64,000 bases of DNA from Sialis fuliginosa (taxonomy: Eukaryota > Arthropoda > Insecta > Megaloptera > Sialidae), in NCBI GenBank assembly GCA_961205875.1, contig OY540815.1, positions 19,591,638 through 19,655,637 of the forward strand, written 5' to 3'. Each line of letters begins with the position of its first letter. The stretch's first letter is position 1. Below the pieces are notes generated by a model, which was not told the DNA's origin, made no database searches, and worked only from the letters and a program-made list of their open reading frames with translations. The translations under genes and the position numbers were made by a program. Positions 1 to 11,525 of this stretch are shown here, one piece after another.

Positions 1-1812
1 ACATTTATACATGTTTCCAGACAACTTGGGAGATTAAAAATGTGACAGTTTCATATTTTCCGCATTTTTCTGGCCACATAAGAAAATATTATTTATGTCA
101 TATCTTCAAAAAGATTGTGAAATTTTACGTCTAAAATAAGAGGCTTTTGAAGATTATATTGTAATATTATTATTTAATTTTGTGACATTCTTTTATTTTT
201 TGTGGTCAAAAGATTTAGTTACAAAAAAATACCAGAGTACATTTTTTATAAAAATAATTTTGAAAATATTTGATATTGTTTTTAATTAATTTAGATAGTG
301 AAATAAGAAAATCTTTTTCTCAATAAAAATTAATAAGATATCCTATTATCAAAAGAAAAAAAAAGTCACTGGAAGGTTTCGTAAAATAATTACACCTACT
401 TATAAAATAACACAGAACAGTATTATTTAAAATGATACTGTGTGTATTACTTATATAGATTAAAAATAATGAGACCTACATTCAAAGAGAAACTCATTAA
501 AAATAACGACACAATCACTGTTTGTTATTAAAAGTTACAAACCAGTACGATAAAAGGTACCTCTTTTATTCGTTTATTAATTTTCAAAACTTTTGGACGC
601 AAACTTTCTGAATGACCACACAAAATAAAAACGGAAAAAATATCTCTGATTTAAAGAAACACAAGTTTCAGTATTTTTTTCAAGAATTTTTTCAGATTTT
701 TTTTATTAAATGTATATATTAGGAATTAGTAAGGCATATTCCATAATTTTTTCAGATATTTTATGTAACTTAATTATAAAATTTTAAAAAGTAAAAAAAT
801 TTCAGGATTTTTTTTGTTAATTATATTGGGGATTTAATGAAGTATATATATATTTGTTAAAAAAACACAGTTTTGCCTCACTGTACGTCGGTTTGGTAGT
901 TATATCGGTCAACGTTTCGTCGCACATAGTAGTGGACATCTACATGTATCTAGAACTTATAGAGTATCTGAAGAAGATAAATTGAATAGTTTATATTTCT
1001 TGTATTTTTAATATGAACAATTTTCAATTAGATTTTTCCGTTAAAACGTTAAAACGTGTTTTTCTCAAAACTACTTTTTTCTGTGTATAATAATAGATAA
1101 ATCGAAAAGTTTTCAATATTTTCTTCCAAAATACATTCTTTATAGTCTATCGAGCCATTTTTTCTTTAATAATTTTTGTTATGAACCATAAAAGAACAAA
1201 ATTTTTGATGAAAATAATTTTTTAATCTTCAAAATATCTTATGGTGCTTATTTTTTCAAAATTAAAATAATTGGTTCGCCAGTCTATAACGCAAACATTA
1301 CTGTACAGGAAATTTTTCAGATCCATCGATCTATACCAGAGAAATTGGCCTAAAGAATCTTAACTGACACAAATAACCTTAAAAGTATTAATTAATTATA
1401 TTAATATACAACATTACATTGAGAAATCTATCGGTAATTAATCATTTCCTTCTTACAACAAACAAACAGATGTGTTCAGGACGAAGCTCCAGTATTCGTG
1501 TTCATCTGAGCACAAATTAATACAAACATAAGACATATATGTATATTGTGTAGTGCACGGATAGAGGGCAGCATTCGTTGCATTGTTCACTCATCCAAAA
1601 CAATTGTGTTTGATCGTCCGCTTGCGTTCGCAATAATCACTAACCGCGAGTAGGCAAATGTGGCCCGCATTTGATCTAAATGTTGTATATCTCTAACAGC
1701 TTAAAGGCCGATTTCAACAAATGGATTGTTTGGGGTCGAGTGATTCTGTGCAGAAACGTAGATAGTTGAATATACTGTATATGTTTTTTATTTTTATATG
1801 TTTCAGACCAAA
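1..1812. other. intergenic, no gene seen
   Basis: Very AT-rich. Only 1480-1750 is GC-richer; I see no frame, splice structure or repeat ends in it. Confidence 0.6.
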
Positions 1813-2219
1813 TAGTCGGGGAGGTGAGCGACAAAAATTGCAACTACTTTATAAAGGCTGATTTTTTTGATATTACGTCACATTTATGGTGTAGAGATAC
1901 AGCCTGCCGTCAGTCAGCTAGTTTCGTTAGTGTTTGGCGCAGGGGCGGCTTTATTTTTGTAAAAATGTTGCAACTACTTTATAAAATCTGAAAATTTATT
2001 ATAAATAAATATATTATTTATTACTGCTTACAAATAAATTTTCAGATTTTATAAAGAAGTTGCAACATTTTTACAAAAATAAAGCTGCCCCTGCACCAAA
2101 CGCTAACGAAACTAGCTGACTGACGGCAGGCTGTATCTCTACACTACAAATGTGACGTAATATCAAAAAATCAGCCTTTATAAAGTAGTAGCAATTTTTG
2201 TCGCTCACCTCTCGGACTA
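1813..2219. mobile_element. foldback element, about 190-bp arms
   Basis: Arms 1813-2001 and 2032-2219 are near-perfect reverse complements around a loop of about 30 bp. They begin tagtc and contain ggtgagcgacaaaaattg. No coding capacity. A transcript could fold into a long double-stranded stem. Confidence 0.85.
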
Positions 2220-2389
2220 AAATGATTGATTAAATATTATTTTAAAAGGAAGGAATATTTAAGTTCCTTTTGCATATTTCTAAAAAGTTCCTTGTTTTAA
2301 ATTGACATCATAAGGACAAAATAGCAACACGGTTTAAAAAAACCCTTTAAGAGAAAGATAAACAGTTTTTTTTGGGATTGATAGGCGTC

Positions 2390-2692
2390 TTTTTTGTAAT
2401 TTTAATGAAGTCATGTTACTAATAAAACAACTACTTCTTCATTAAATTAATTTAATTACCAAAGTTCACAATTTTTTTTTTTTAATTATAGCCTTTTATT
2501 TTGTTCACGTTTTTTTCCAGTAATGAAAAAAGTAAAATCAGTGATGGACATTTGCCAATGATTACAAAATGATAAGTACTACGACACAAAAGTTATAAAA
2601 TTAAGAATCGTAAATTTTGAAGCAATGTAAAGCAGATGCAATGATAATATAATAATTAATAAATAGATTCCACTAAAAATTAGTTTGACTAA
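2390..2692 (-). mobile_element. TAAGGTACTGGCACCAGT-family MITE, truncated copy 1
   Basis: Reverse-orientation interior of the family seen complete at 7321. It has the same gttactaataaaac, ccaaagttcac, gataagtactacgacacaa and gtaaagcagatgcaatgata blocks. Both terminal repeats are missing. Confidence 0.75.
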
Positions 2693-4264
2693 AAAAATAT
2701 TTTATCAAATCGTGTTTTGTTTCTATGATGTATTTATCACAGCATACAACTGTCATTATATAAAAACAGTCTGCATATCAATAAGATAAAAAATTATGCT
2801 ATGCAGTACAGTTAATGCTAAAAGAATTAGATATTGTCAACAAAACAGTTAATTTAATGTATGTGTAAGTAATATATCTGATTGAAAATGCGCATTTGTT
2901 TATAAAAATAAAGAACTAATTGCATTCAAGTACAATCATGCACGGTTCGACTGACGGTAAACGTTTGACGTATTTATTTACGGTCGTAGATTTTGTGATG
3001 TGATTTATGCACAGTTTTATGGAAATTGTTGTGTGCATGTGTGCATATTACTCCGGTTATGTAGGACATTGTTTGCAGTTTTATCTGCGTAATTAATATA
3101 TGATCAATTACTGAACTGAAATTTATAGTTCCGACATTTGATTACAATAAATCATTCCATATTTTAATTAAAATAACGATAAGAAAATACGCTCCAAGAA
3201 CATTTAATTGACAAAGATTTTTATACAATTTTATTTTATGAGAAATTTAGAAAAAATATTTTTTTTATGAATTATATTTTATATTTTAGAAACTTGATAT
3301 TTTAGATATCAATTATAATTGTATTTTTTATGTTATCCTTCTAACTGAATTTGCCCTACCCCTCGAGGTAACGGCTACCTCTACTACGCCATTTAATAAA
3401 ATATTAAATTATTATTTTGTTGGAAATCTATAATTTTTAAATGTTGACTGTTTCAAAAATTACACGGATAGTAATGGACAAGGTTAGTAAATAATCAGTA
3501 GCTTTTGATCAATCAGCTTGGGCACCCCAGATGACGCATTTGCAACGTTGTTGTGGTGAAATGGCAAAGTATATTGATCATTAATCAGCTGTCGATTGTC
3601 AAATTTACTGTAACTAGAAACAGTGTTGCCAATTAGAAAAACAAACCTCTAAAAAAACCGACTTTACTTTTATACATACCTTGAGCAATGGATATGTTTC
3701 TGGATTTCAAGCTGTGAACATTTGTTTAAATTCATGATGGAAAAGGTTATACTTGTATAAAATATACCCTCTCCCCTCTTGAAAAACATAAAAAATTCGA
3801 TTATGCCATGGATTTAGGAGGTATTGTTAAAAACATTTCAACGTACCCATAAATATAATTTTTGAGCATAAAAGTAAAAATTGTCAATTTACCCACACAT
3901 CAAAATGTAAATGACCCGTGGTAATGTCATATAATCTCCGCGGTTTATTAACATTCATATTTTGGTATTTAATTTTCATCATATTCTGGTTTTAATGTGA
4001 AATGGGACGATGGAAACTCAACGTTATAAAACAAATACTACTGGTTGTCACATGATATGTGAATGTAATTATTTACAACTCGGTCCACAGACTTAATGGG
4101 AAAATCCTTATGCAAATCTTTTGTATGTGTTATTATCAGAGAAATGTGAATTTTCCTATTTGTAATGTCAACTGGTTAATGAATTATTATTATGTTATTA
4201 ATATGGAAAAGCAAGCGTATTTATTTTAAGGTTATATATAATTGCACTAAAAATTTGATAGTAT
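2693..4264. other. intergenic, nothing recognised
   Basis: AT-rich with many stops in all frames. No repeat structure was noted. Confidence 0.6.
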
Positions 4265-4657
4265 GTACAGTCGCCTGCAGAACTCGTCTGGCACCCTAAA
4301 GGCTAGAATCGCTTACAACAGATTCCAAATTTAAAGACAAACATCATCGGTTATCTTTTTCTATCAAGTTTAATATATTTAAATACTAAAATGCGGAATA
4401 TCAAATATTTATTGCCACTAAATTTACGTATATAATTTTCAATAGATTACATAATAATTTAATTGCACAAATATATATGAGTACTATAAACGAAGAGTAG
4501 TTCTTTATCTAGCAAATGAATTTCAAAATATCTGTCTTTGTTTGATACATGGAGAAATGATTTAAATATTATAATAATCAAATGGGAAGAGCCTACTAAG
4601 TTTGTGATAAACGAAAATGAATACAAACTGCAAGACCATTAATGCAGGTGACTGTAC
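4265..4657. mobile_element. TIR element TACAGTCGCCTGCA, copy 1
   Basis: Ends are TACAGTCGCCTGCAG and, inward from the right, TACAGTCACCTGCAT. Length about 393 bp, with no coding potential. The body recurs at 45358. Confidence 0.75.
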
Positions 4658-6081
4658 CTTATGTTTTTTGTACACTCGAACATTTTTTTTTATATTTTAC
4701 ACTAAATTGTAACTCGTATTGTTTTAAATAAAATAAAAATCAATTAAACCAATATGTTTTTTTATTTTTATTTTTCAAAAATATAAATAAATGCAAATTT
4801 AAGTACCTTATTATACATAAAGTAAATTTTTAATCGTTTTGAAGAGGGGGGGGGGGGGAGGGTAAGTAAGTCACACTAAAAGGCGAGGATTTATTCGTTT
4901 TTAGTTAAGCCTCCTCCTCCCCCCAAAAAAACAAAAAAAAATTTGATCCTTTTTAAAAAACATTACGAATGGGAATGAACTTAAATATTATTGCATAAAA
5001 CATAATTTTAATGCTCAAAATGCTAAATATTATTCTTTTATTGTATAATCCAATGAGCGCTGAAATACACATTAAATATAATGTATCAAAAATATGTAGT
5101 AAATAAACATAAAAAAATCACATTAAAAATATTAAAACATCAGTGGGATAGTTCAGTACACTCGTAAAGTATTAATTTTTTTGTGGAAACTATTTATTCC
5201 AAGTGACATAATTTGTTTTATGGTGAATAATTTCCTTTTCATGCAGTTTAATTTGATATTAGTGAAAACGATATAAAAAAATGTTTATGATTAAAAAAAG
5301 TGCATTTAAATATAAGCTTGTATTTTATAAGAAATATATATTCTTTATATTAAATCCATAAAAAATGATTATTTAAAATTTTAACAAGATATTTCAACGG
5401 AATTGAGGGGTTATTTTAATATGTAAAGGAAATGCAAACATAAAAATTAACTAACTTAACATACATGTTATATTTCCAATAAACAAATAAAAGGTTGTCT
5501 AAATGTGTCTAACGATTCGATAGACAAAGCACATTTAAAAAAATAAACACATCAATTATTATTTGCATTGTATTTCACCGATGTTAATAACGTATGTATA
5601 TGTTTTTGTATCGAGTATTTTCATTAGCTACAAAATAGTTCGTTCACGAGAAGGTTTTATGAATAACCGATAACATCAACAACGTACAAATTGTCTACTT
5701 TATCGTCACAATTTCGCGTCATCATATACACAAAAATTGCATGTGAAAGTTTGGATACATAAACAGGCGATCATATTTAATAAACTCTGTTGTATAAATT
5801 ATTTTTCCTTTAAAATAACCGATTAGTTAACCATCGAATGATGAATAAATATTTTACAGATTTGATAAATATTCAACACATTTAAAAAAGATTTTTCAAA
5901 CTCAGAGAGAGATAAATGTGATAATTTTATCTACGAGATAAGTAGCGTTAATATCAAAAGACAAGGTAGTTTATGTTTTTTTATATAATTAGGTATATGG
6001 AACCACAAATCCTTTATTTTAGGGTCCTTTAAATCCCAAGATATACGAGTCACTGTCAACATAAATAATAATCTTCTATAG
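4658..6081. other. intergenic, nothing beyond a G-run
   Basis: Simple AT-rich sequence with the G13 tract. No coding or element signal. Confidence 0.6.
4846..4862 (+). repeat. G13 homopolymer run
   Basis: Thirteen consecutive G, then A and GGG, in otherwise AT-rich DNA. A c-rich tract follows at about 4911-4925. Confidence 0.8.
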
Positions 6082-6986
6082 GTAATATACAGGCTGGCGC
6101 AACGAAAACGAAACGGTCGCGTTTTTGGTCAGTTAAAATAAGATTTTGAAAAAACGCTCAAACACGTCGATTTTGCTTTCAAGGGGGACATCTTTTGCAA
6201 TAAAATTTTTGCAAGAATCTTTTCAACCCTTTGCGCTATGAGCACAACCCTTAAAATTTTAAATAGCATGATAGGGCAAGTGATACCTCATTTGAAAGGT
6301 TTTTTCATTCTAAACAAGGTGCTTTTTGTTTTTTTCAAATCTGTTGAATTTTAGTCAACTTATTTACATTTGTAGTTCAATGAATGCATTTATTTTCTAA
6401 TCAACAAAACAACAATTTACAACTAAAATTCAAAACAAAGTAGGCTTATTATCGAGGAATGTCGCCAACTTACTGCCCAAACGTTTCAACAAGTCAGAAA
6501 TAATTTTGAGCATAACTTGTATTTTTGTATGAAAGCTAGCGGAGCTCAATTTGAACATTTATTGAATTAATTAAAGTTTTGGATGTTAGTAAATTTTTGT
6601 GAATTATCTGATAAGAAAATAAGCCTACTTTGTTTTGAATTTTTGTTCTGAATGTTTGTTTTGTTGATCAGAAAATAAATGCATTCATGGAATTAAAAAT
6701 GTAAATAACTTGACTAAAATTAAACAGATATGAAAAAAATAAAAAGCACCTTATTTAGAATGAAAAAACCTTTCAAATGAGGTATCACTTGCTCTATCAT
6801 GCTATTTAAAATTTTAAGGGTTATGCTCATAGCGTAGAGGGTTGAAAAGATTCTTGCAAACATTTTATTGCAAAAGATGTCCCCATTGAAAGCAAAATCG
6901 ACATATTCGAGTGTTTTTACAAAATCTTATTTTAACTGACCAAAAACGCGACCGTTTCGTTTTCGTTGCGCCACCCTGTATATTAC
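6082..6986. mobile_element. long-TIR foldback, arms of about 370 bp
   Basis: Arms 6082-6451 and 6618-6986 are reverse complements with scattered mismatches. Outer ends read gtaatatacag(g/c)(c/g)tggcgcaacg. A 166-bp spacer separates them. No open frame; superfamily not assigned. Confidence 0.88.
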
Positions 6987-7099
6987 TTTTCACCAAAAAA
7001 AAAAAAAAATAATTCAAAGCTTGTGTGTAGTGTCGTTAACCTAACGTTTTGTTTTCGATATCGATTCGTGTCGCTAGGGAAGGCATTCCCGCCACAACA

Positions 7100-7216
7100 A
7101 TGAGTGAGGAAGTGAGTTTTATTACTTATTACAATCCCACTGTACCAGTGGTTTTATTTCAGGAGACGGGAGTGTTATTGCCTCAACATAAGAAATTCAA
7201 CAGTCGTTGGCTTTAG
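7100..7216 (+). CDS. short reading frame or gene-start remnant, 38 codons, unknown
   Basis: ATG in good context (acaaca before it) opens 38 codons ending in TAG; the peptide includes MSEEVSFITYYNPTVPVVLF. The segment also contains gtgagt at 7112 and a tttcag at about 7163-7168, in frame both with and without removal of that 51-base stretch. A second coding-like stretch in the +1 frame follows (7221-7316, containing EVDIKEGIEFSDSVVLID). Upstream is a small GC-richer stretch with TATCGATT (7059-7066), one base off the Drosophila DRE motif. The unit is cut off by a MITE at 7321. It may be a dead first exon or a frameshifted gene remnant. Function unknown. Confidence 0.25.
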   Translation: MSEEVSFITYYNPTVPVVLFQETGVLLPQHKKFNSRWL

Positions 7217-7320
7217 TTGAGTATTCAAGTTTCAAGATTTATTGAATTTAACGAGCCATGAAGTCGACATCAAAGAAGGAATAGAGTTTTCTGATAGTGT
7301 AGTATTGATAGATTAACGCA

Positions 7321-7849
7321 TAAGGTACTGGCACCAGTCTTGGCAAAGACCCCAGGAACGGCAAATTTTTAATGAAATGTACTGAATTAGAAATATGTGC
7401 TGATATTTGATTACTACCACTTATGAATATTAATCTATATACATTTAACTGTTTTACAGCGTGATTTGATGACAATCGGCTAATAGGTGTCAAAATGGTG
7501 GACATTAGAACTAATTATTAGGATAATTTATTTATTAATTATTATATTATCATAGCATCTGCTTTACATTGTTTCAAATTTGACGATTCTTTCTTTTATA
7601 TATTTTGTGTCGTAGTACATCACTGCATGCTTATTACTGGTTTCACTTTATCCATTACTGGAGGAAAAAACATAAACAAAATAAAAGGATATAATTTAAA
7701 AAACAAACTATATTTGTGGACTTTGGTAATTAAATTGATTAATTTTATTAGTAATATGAGTTCATGAGAATTACAAAAAAGAAACCCGTCAATTATAAAA
7801 CCAGTAAACCTTGCTCTTATAGCGCCCATAACTGGTGCTAGTACCTTAT
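7321..7849 (+). mobile_element. TAAGGTACTGGCACCAGT-family MITE, full copy
   Basis: Starts TAAGGTACTGGCACCAGT and ends with the reverse complement (actggtgctagtaccttat). Length about 529 bp. Minus-strand frames of up to 85 codons in it recur in other copies only because the element is repeated; none looks like a transposase. It interrupts the possible gene remnant at 7100. Confidence 0.85.
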
Positions 7850-8880
7850 TTGATTATGTAAAATTGTGTGTATTCAAATCTATGTACGATAAAACGGGAA
7901 ATTGTTTCAATTTGTTTATCTATTTTAAAAAAATAATATTTTTCTGTTCATGAAAATGTTTCAAGTTCATATTTGAATACCCACGCGAACGGATGCTCTC
8001 AATACAATCCTGTAAAATAACGCATATACTTTCTTGTAAAATGTTCGTTTTATCGAGGACTTTGGAGCTAATCGGATTCAATGAAATTTTCATATTAAAA
8101 ATAATAAAAACATAAATAATCTCCATACCGATTGTATACTTACAGAAAAATATTGTTTTCATTCAACATTATTGTTTAAAAGAAAAAAAAAACGTTGGAT
8201 TAAGATTATATTCTATTATAAAGACTTATACATATATGAAACAAGGATTTTTTTAACACATTACATTTTTTTCTGTGTAGAAGTGAATATATTTTCTCTC
8301 TGTATTTTTACCATGATAACGCATATCTAGAATTTATCACTTGAGTTCAAAAGCAATTGAACATAAGTCAGCGTTATAAAATATTGTTCAATTCATGCGA
8401 TACGGAATCGAAACATAATATTCAAAAGAGGAATATTTTGCATACGCGAAACAGTAGAAATCCCAACGATCCAAAATAAAAGACTAACAAGAATGTACAG
8501 AATTTCTACACTTTGTATCTCATAGAACACTTGCATGCTCCGCGTGTTTATAAAGAAATGCAATTTTCCTTTTGTGTACTTGTTCTAAATCGCTCTCAGA
8601 GTGGAACCGAAAACAACATAAATATACTTGGTATCGGGGAAACGAACAAGAGCGCTGAATACTTTCTTATGTAAATGTATTTATGTACCATGTAATATTG
8701 GTTTACACAGTACTTATTTGTGAAATCATTTTCCTCGCCATATAGAAGATACGAGAAACTTTGTGATCGTTTTAAAATGAAAAAAAAAAAAATCTCCGAT
8801 GTCATGCTAAATTGCATGCCTTGCGATTCAGCAGCACGACAATCACGCTGTTAAATATCGCTACTGTGTAAGGGATCTAA
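7850..8880. other. intergenic between two MITE copies
   Basis: No continuation of the 7100 reading frame was found. The frames of up to 80 codons look random. Confidence 0.55.
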
Positions 8881-9377
8881 TAAGGTACTGGCACCAGTTT
8901 TGGATCATACCCCAGTGTTAGACTCTTGTTGAATCAAATATACTAAATTATAAATATTTGTTGATTTTTGATTACACTTAACTGTAAAACAGCTTAATTT
9001 GGTCACAATCGGACCATGGCTGTCAAACTGGTAGACATTTAAAATAATTATTAGTGTAATCTATTTATTAATTATTATATTATCATAGCATCTGCTTTAC
9101 AATGTTTCAAATTAAAAAAAACTGTTGTGTCGTAGTACTTATCATTAGCAAGTGTCTATCACTGCGTGCTCATTACTGGGTTTACTTTAACCACTACTGA
9201 AGAAAAAACATAAATAAAATAACAGACTGTAATTAAAAATATATATTTACAGACTTTGGTAATTAAATTGTTTTATTAGTAACATGCGTTTATGAGAATT
9301 ACAAAAGAGAAGCCCATCAATCCCAAAAACAGTATACCTTGCTCTTAAAGAGGCCAAGACTGGCGCCAGTATCTTAT
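8881..9377 (+). mobile_element. TAAGGTACTGGCACCAGT-family MITE, full copy
   Basis: Both inverted ends are present (taaggtactggcaccagt; gcgccagtatcttat). The internal body aligns with the 7321 copy with small deletions. Confidence 0.85.
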
Positions 9378-10799
9378 TGATATCGAGTTTTATCAAAATC
9401 AAAATATTATATTTCTTGTCAGTTGTATTTTATGATAATTCCAATATGAGATGAATATTTTGACATATCGTTTGTCAAAATCGGTTCAGCCGTTTTGGAG
9501 TTATACAGGTACAAACATTCATACTAAAAATTTGAAAATAAATGAAAAAATTAACATTGTACTCGCCTTTTTACTTTTACGGGAATGCACAATAGAGTGC
9601 TGTGGAAGCAACAACGGGCATCCTGGCAACGTACGTGAATTAAACGGGTACTAATTGCAAGCAATAAATTGTGGAATGATGAGTAGTTCTGTTTAACGGC
9701 AACCGTTGTAAATGTTGCGAATTCGATTTCGTTAAATGTAGTGTTGTTTCATAAGGACACATTTTTGTACACTAATTCCATTCAACTGTGTATTATTTAA
9801 AATAAACAGGTTTCTGTTGAGATAGTGCAGTAAAACCTCGATAAAACGGATATTTTTTCAAAATGTTTTATTCAGAACGCAGAAAATACGATATTTCGTC
9901 GATCAAATGAATACCATTTTGTGAAATTACACTTAACGAATAATTATGAAAAACTGGTCGTAAAATGAGGTATTTTTCAATAGCTAAGATACTAAACCAA
10001 AAAAGGGTTCTCCGAATGAAACATATGTATAATTTTATCGTAATTTTTGTTCTATAATGGAACCGAAACAATACTTTAAAGAACCATGCAAATAGGTATT
10101 TAGAAAACAACTTAGACATCAGATTTATAAATTGTAATTTGGAAAAACATAGTTGATTCTGTTACCGACCCTGTTAAATGCCCCAAAAATTTATATCTAT
10201 CATCAAAAGCAAAAGAAAAAATAAATAAGAAACATAAAAAATTGCTTCCTTCATATCTCTTTTAAAAAAAAATTATTTGGTCGTTCTAAACTGGAACACT
10301 AATTACTAATTATATATGTATATAATATATTTTGCATCCAAATACATCTCAAAAAACGTTTTATTTATTCATTATTTATGTAGGTACATAAGTTATTTAT
10401 TTTTACATCACATATGAGTAACAAGTATATATTTGTGTCAGAATTAAATATTTAATGAAAAATAAAGACACCTGATCTTGAAATTGAATGTTTTTATTTA
10501 TGTTTATGAAAACACGAACAAACAAAAATAAACCAATTTATTTTTCTCTCAGACGTGAAATATGTGACAGAACATTTCAAAATTGAATATATTGGAAGTT
10601 GTAAATCTCAAATCTATACAAATATTATTATACAAATGTTGCGTTATATTTTTTCAGAAATTGAAAATTTATATACATAACTTTTCACAGAGGAAACCTA
10701 AAGTATTTTCTAAATAACAAACTTAGAGCCTTTTATTATATTTAAGACATAAAAAATAAGAGAAAACATTTTAATTTGTTTTTTCTTTAAGGGAGAACA
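9378..10799. other. intergenic with repeat tails
   Basis: 9451-9540 has aaatcggttcagccgttttg, a common insect repeat tail. The weak pogo-like end is at 9828. The rest is featureless. Confidence 0.5.
9828..10130 (+). mobile_element. possible pogo/Tigger-like relic
   Basis: Begins CAGTAAAACCTCGATAAAAC, close to pogo-type terminal repeats. The following 300 bp has no intact frame, and no matching right end was found, so this is a weak call. A similar cagtaaaactctatgg lies at 24164. Confidence 0.3.
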
Positions 10800-11001
10800 T
10801 GGCAGTCAGTTGATCTGAAACAGAAATTTCGAAGATATTCATAATAAATATGATGCCATTCAAAACGTAGGATTAAAAAAAAAAATTCTCGCTTGATAAA
10901 AAAAAATTGAGTAAAACAAAAAATCCTACGTTTCGAAGGGCATCTTACATTAACTTCTAAGAATCTCTTTGAAATTTCTGTTTCAGATCAACCGACTGCC
11001 A
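10800..11001. repeat. hairpin repeat, about 80-bp arms
   Basis: Left arm begins ggcagtcagttgatctgaaa. The right arm is its near reverse complement, ending gactgcc. The arms continue imperfectly through the atgatgcc and cctacgtttcgaa blocks. Confidence 0.75.
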
Positions 11002-11525
11002 GTAATCCTGGGAAGCGCATCAAGGGACATGTTTAACGCCGGCCATGACAGCAGCGCTTCCAGTCAATTATAATTTAGAAGAAAACAAACCTGGATGAAA
11101 TCGATCAAATAGTTTTGAGATAATAATTCCCAAAATTCACATATTTTTTCTGCTTTCTACTCATATATTCCTCCTTAATAGGTATCTATAAACAGATTAG
11201 TAATTACTAATCTCTAATGTGTTCTTTTTAAAAATAAGGTTGAGCTGATTAACTAAAATAACATTAACAAAAATCAACTCTACAAAAGTTGCCTGATATC
11301 AATAAAATCATATAAATTGTACATCAATAAGTTAAAATTTCTTATTCTGAATAACTTTTATTTTACATGTAAAACTCTTTACTGAAGAAATTATAGTTTT
11401 CTTTTAGTTATCAAGCGAAAAATAAAAATATTTAATTTAAACAAATAACATTGATCAAGATGTCTTTAGAAAAATTATAATAATATGACATTTGTCAATT
11501 AAACTAATGTTTAAAATCTCTGAAA
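11002..11525. other. upstream region of the channel gene
   Basis: The first 70 bases are GC-rich (agcgcatcaagggac); the rest is AT-rich. No clear TATA box or initiator could be assigned. Confidence 0.5.
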
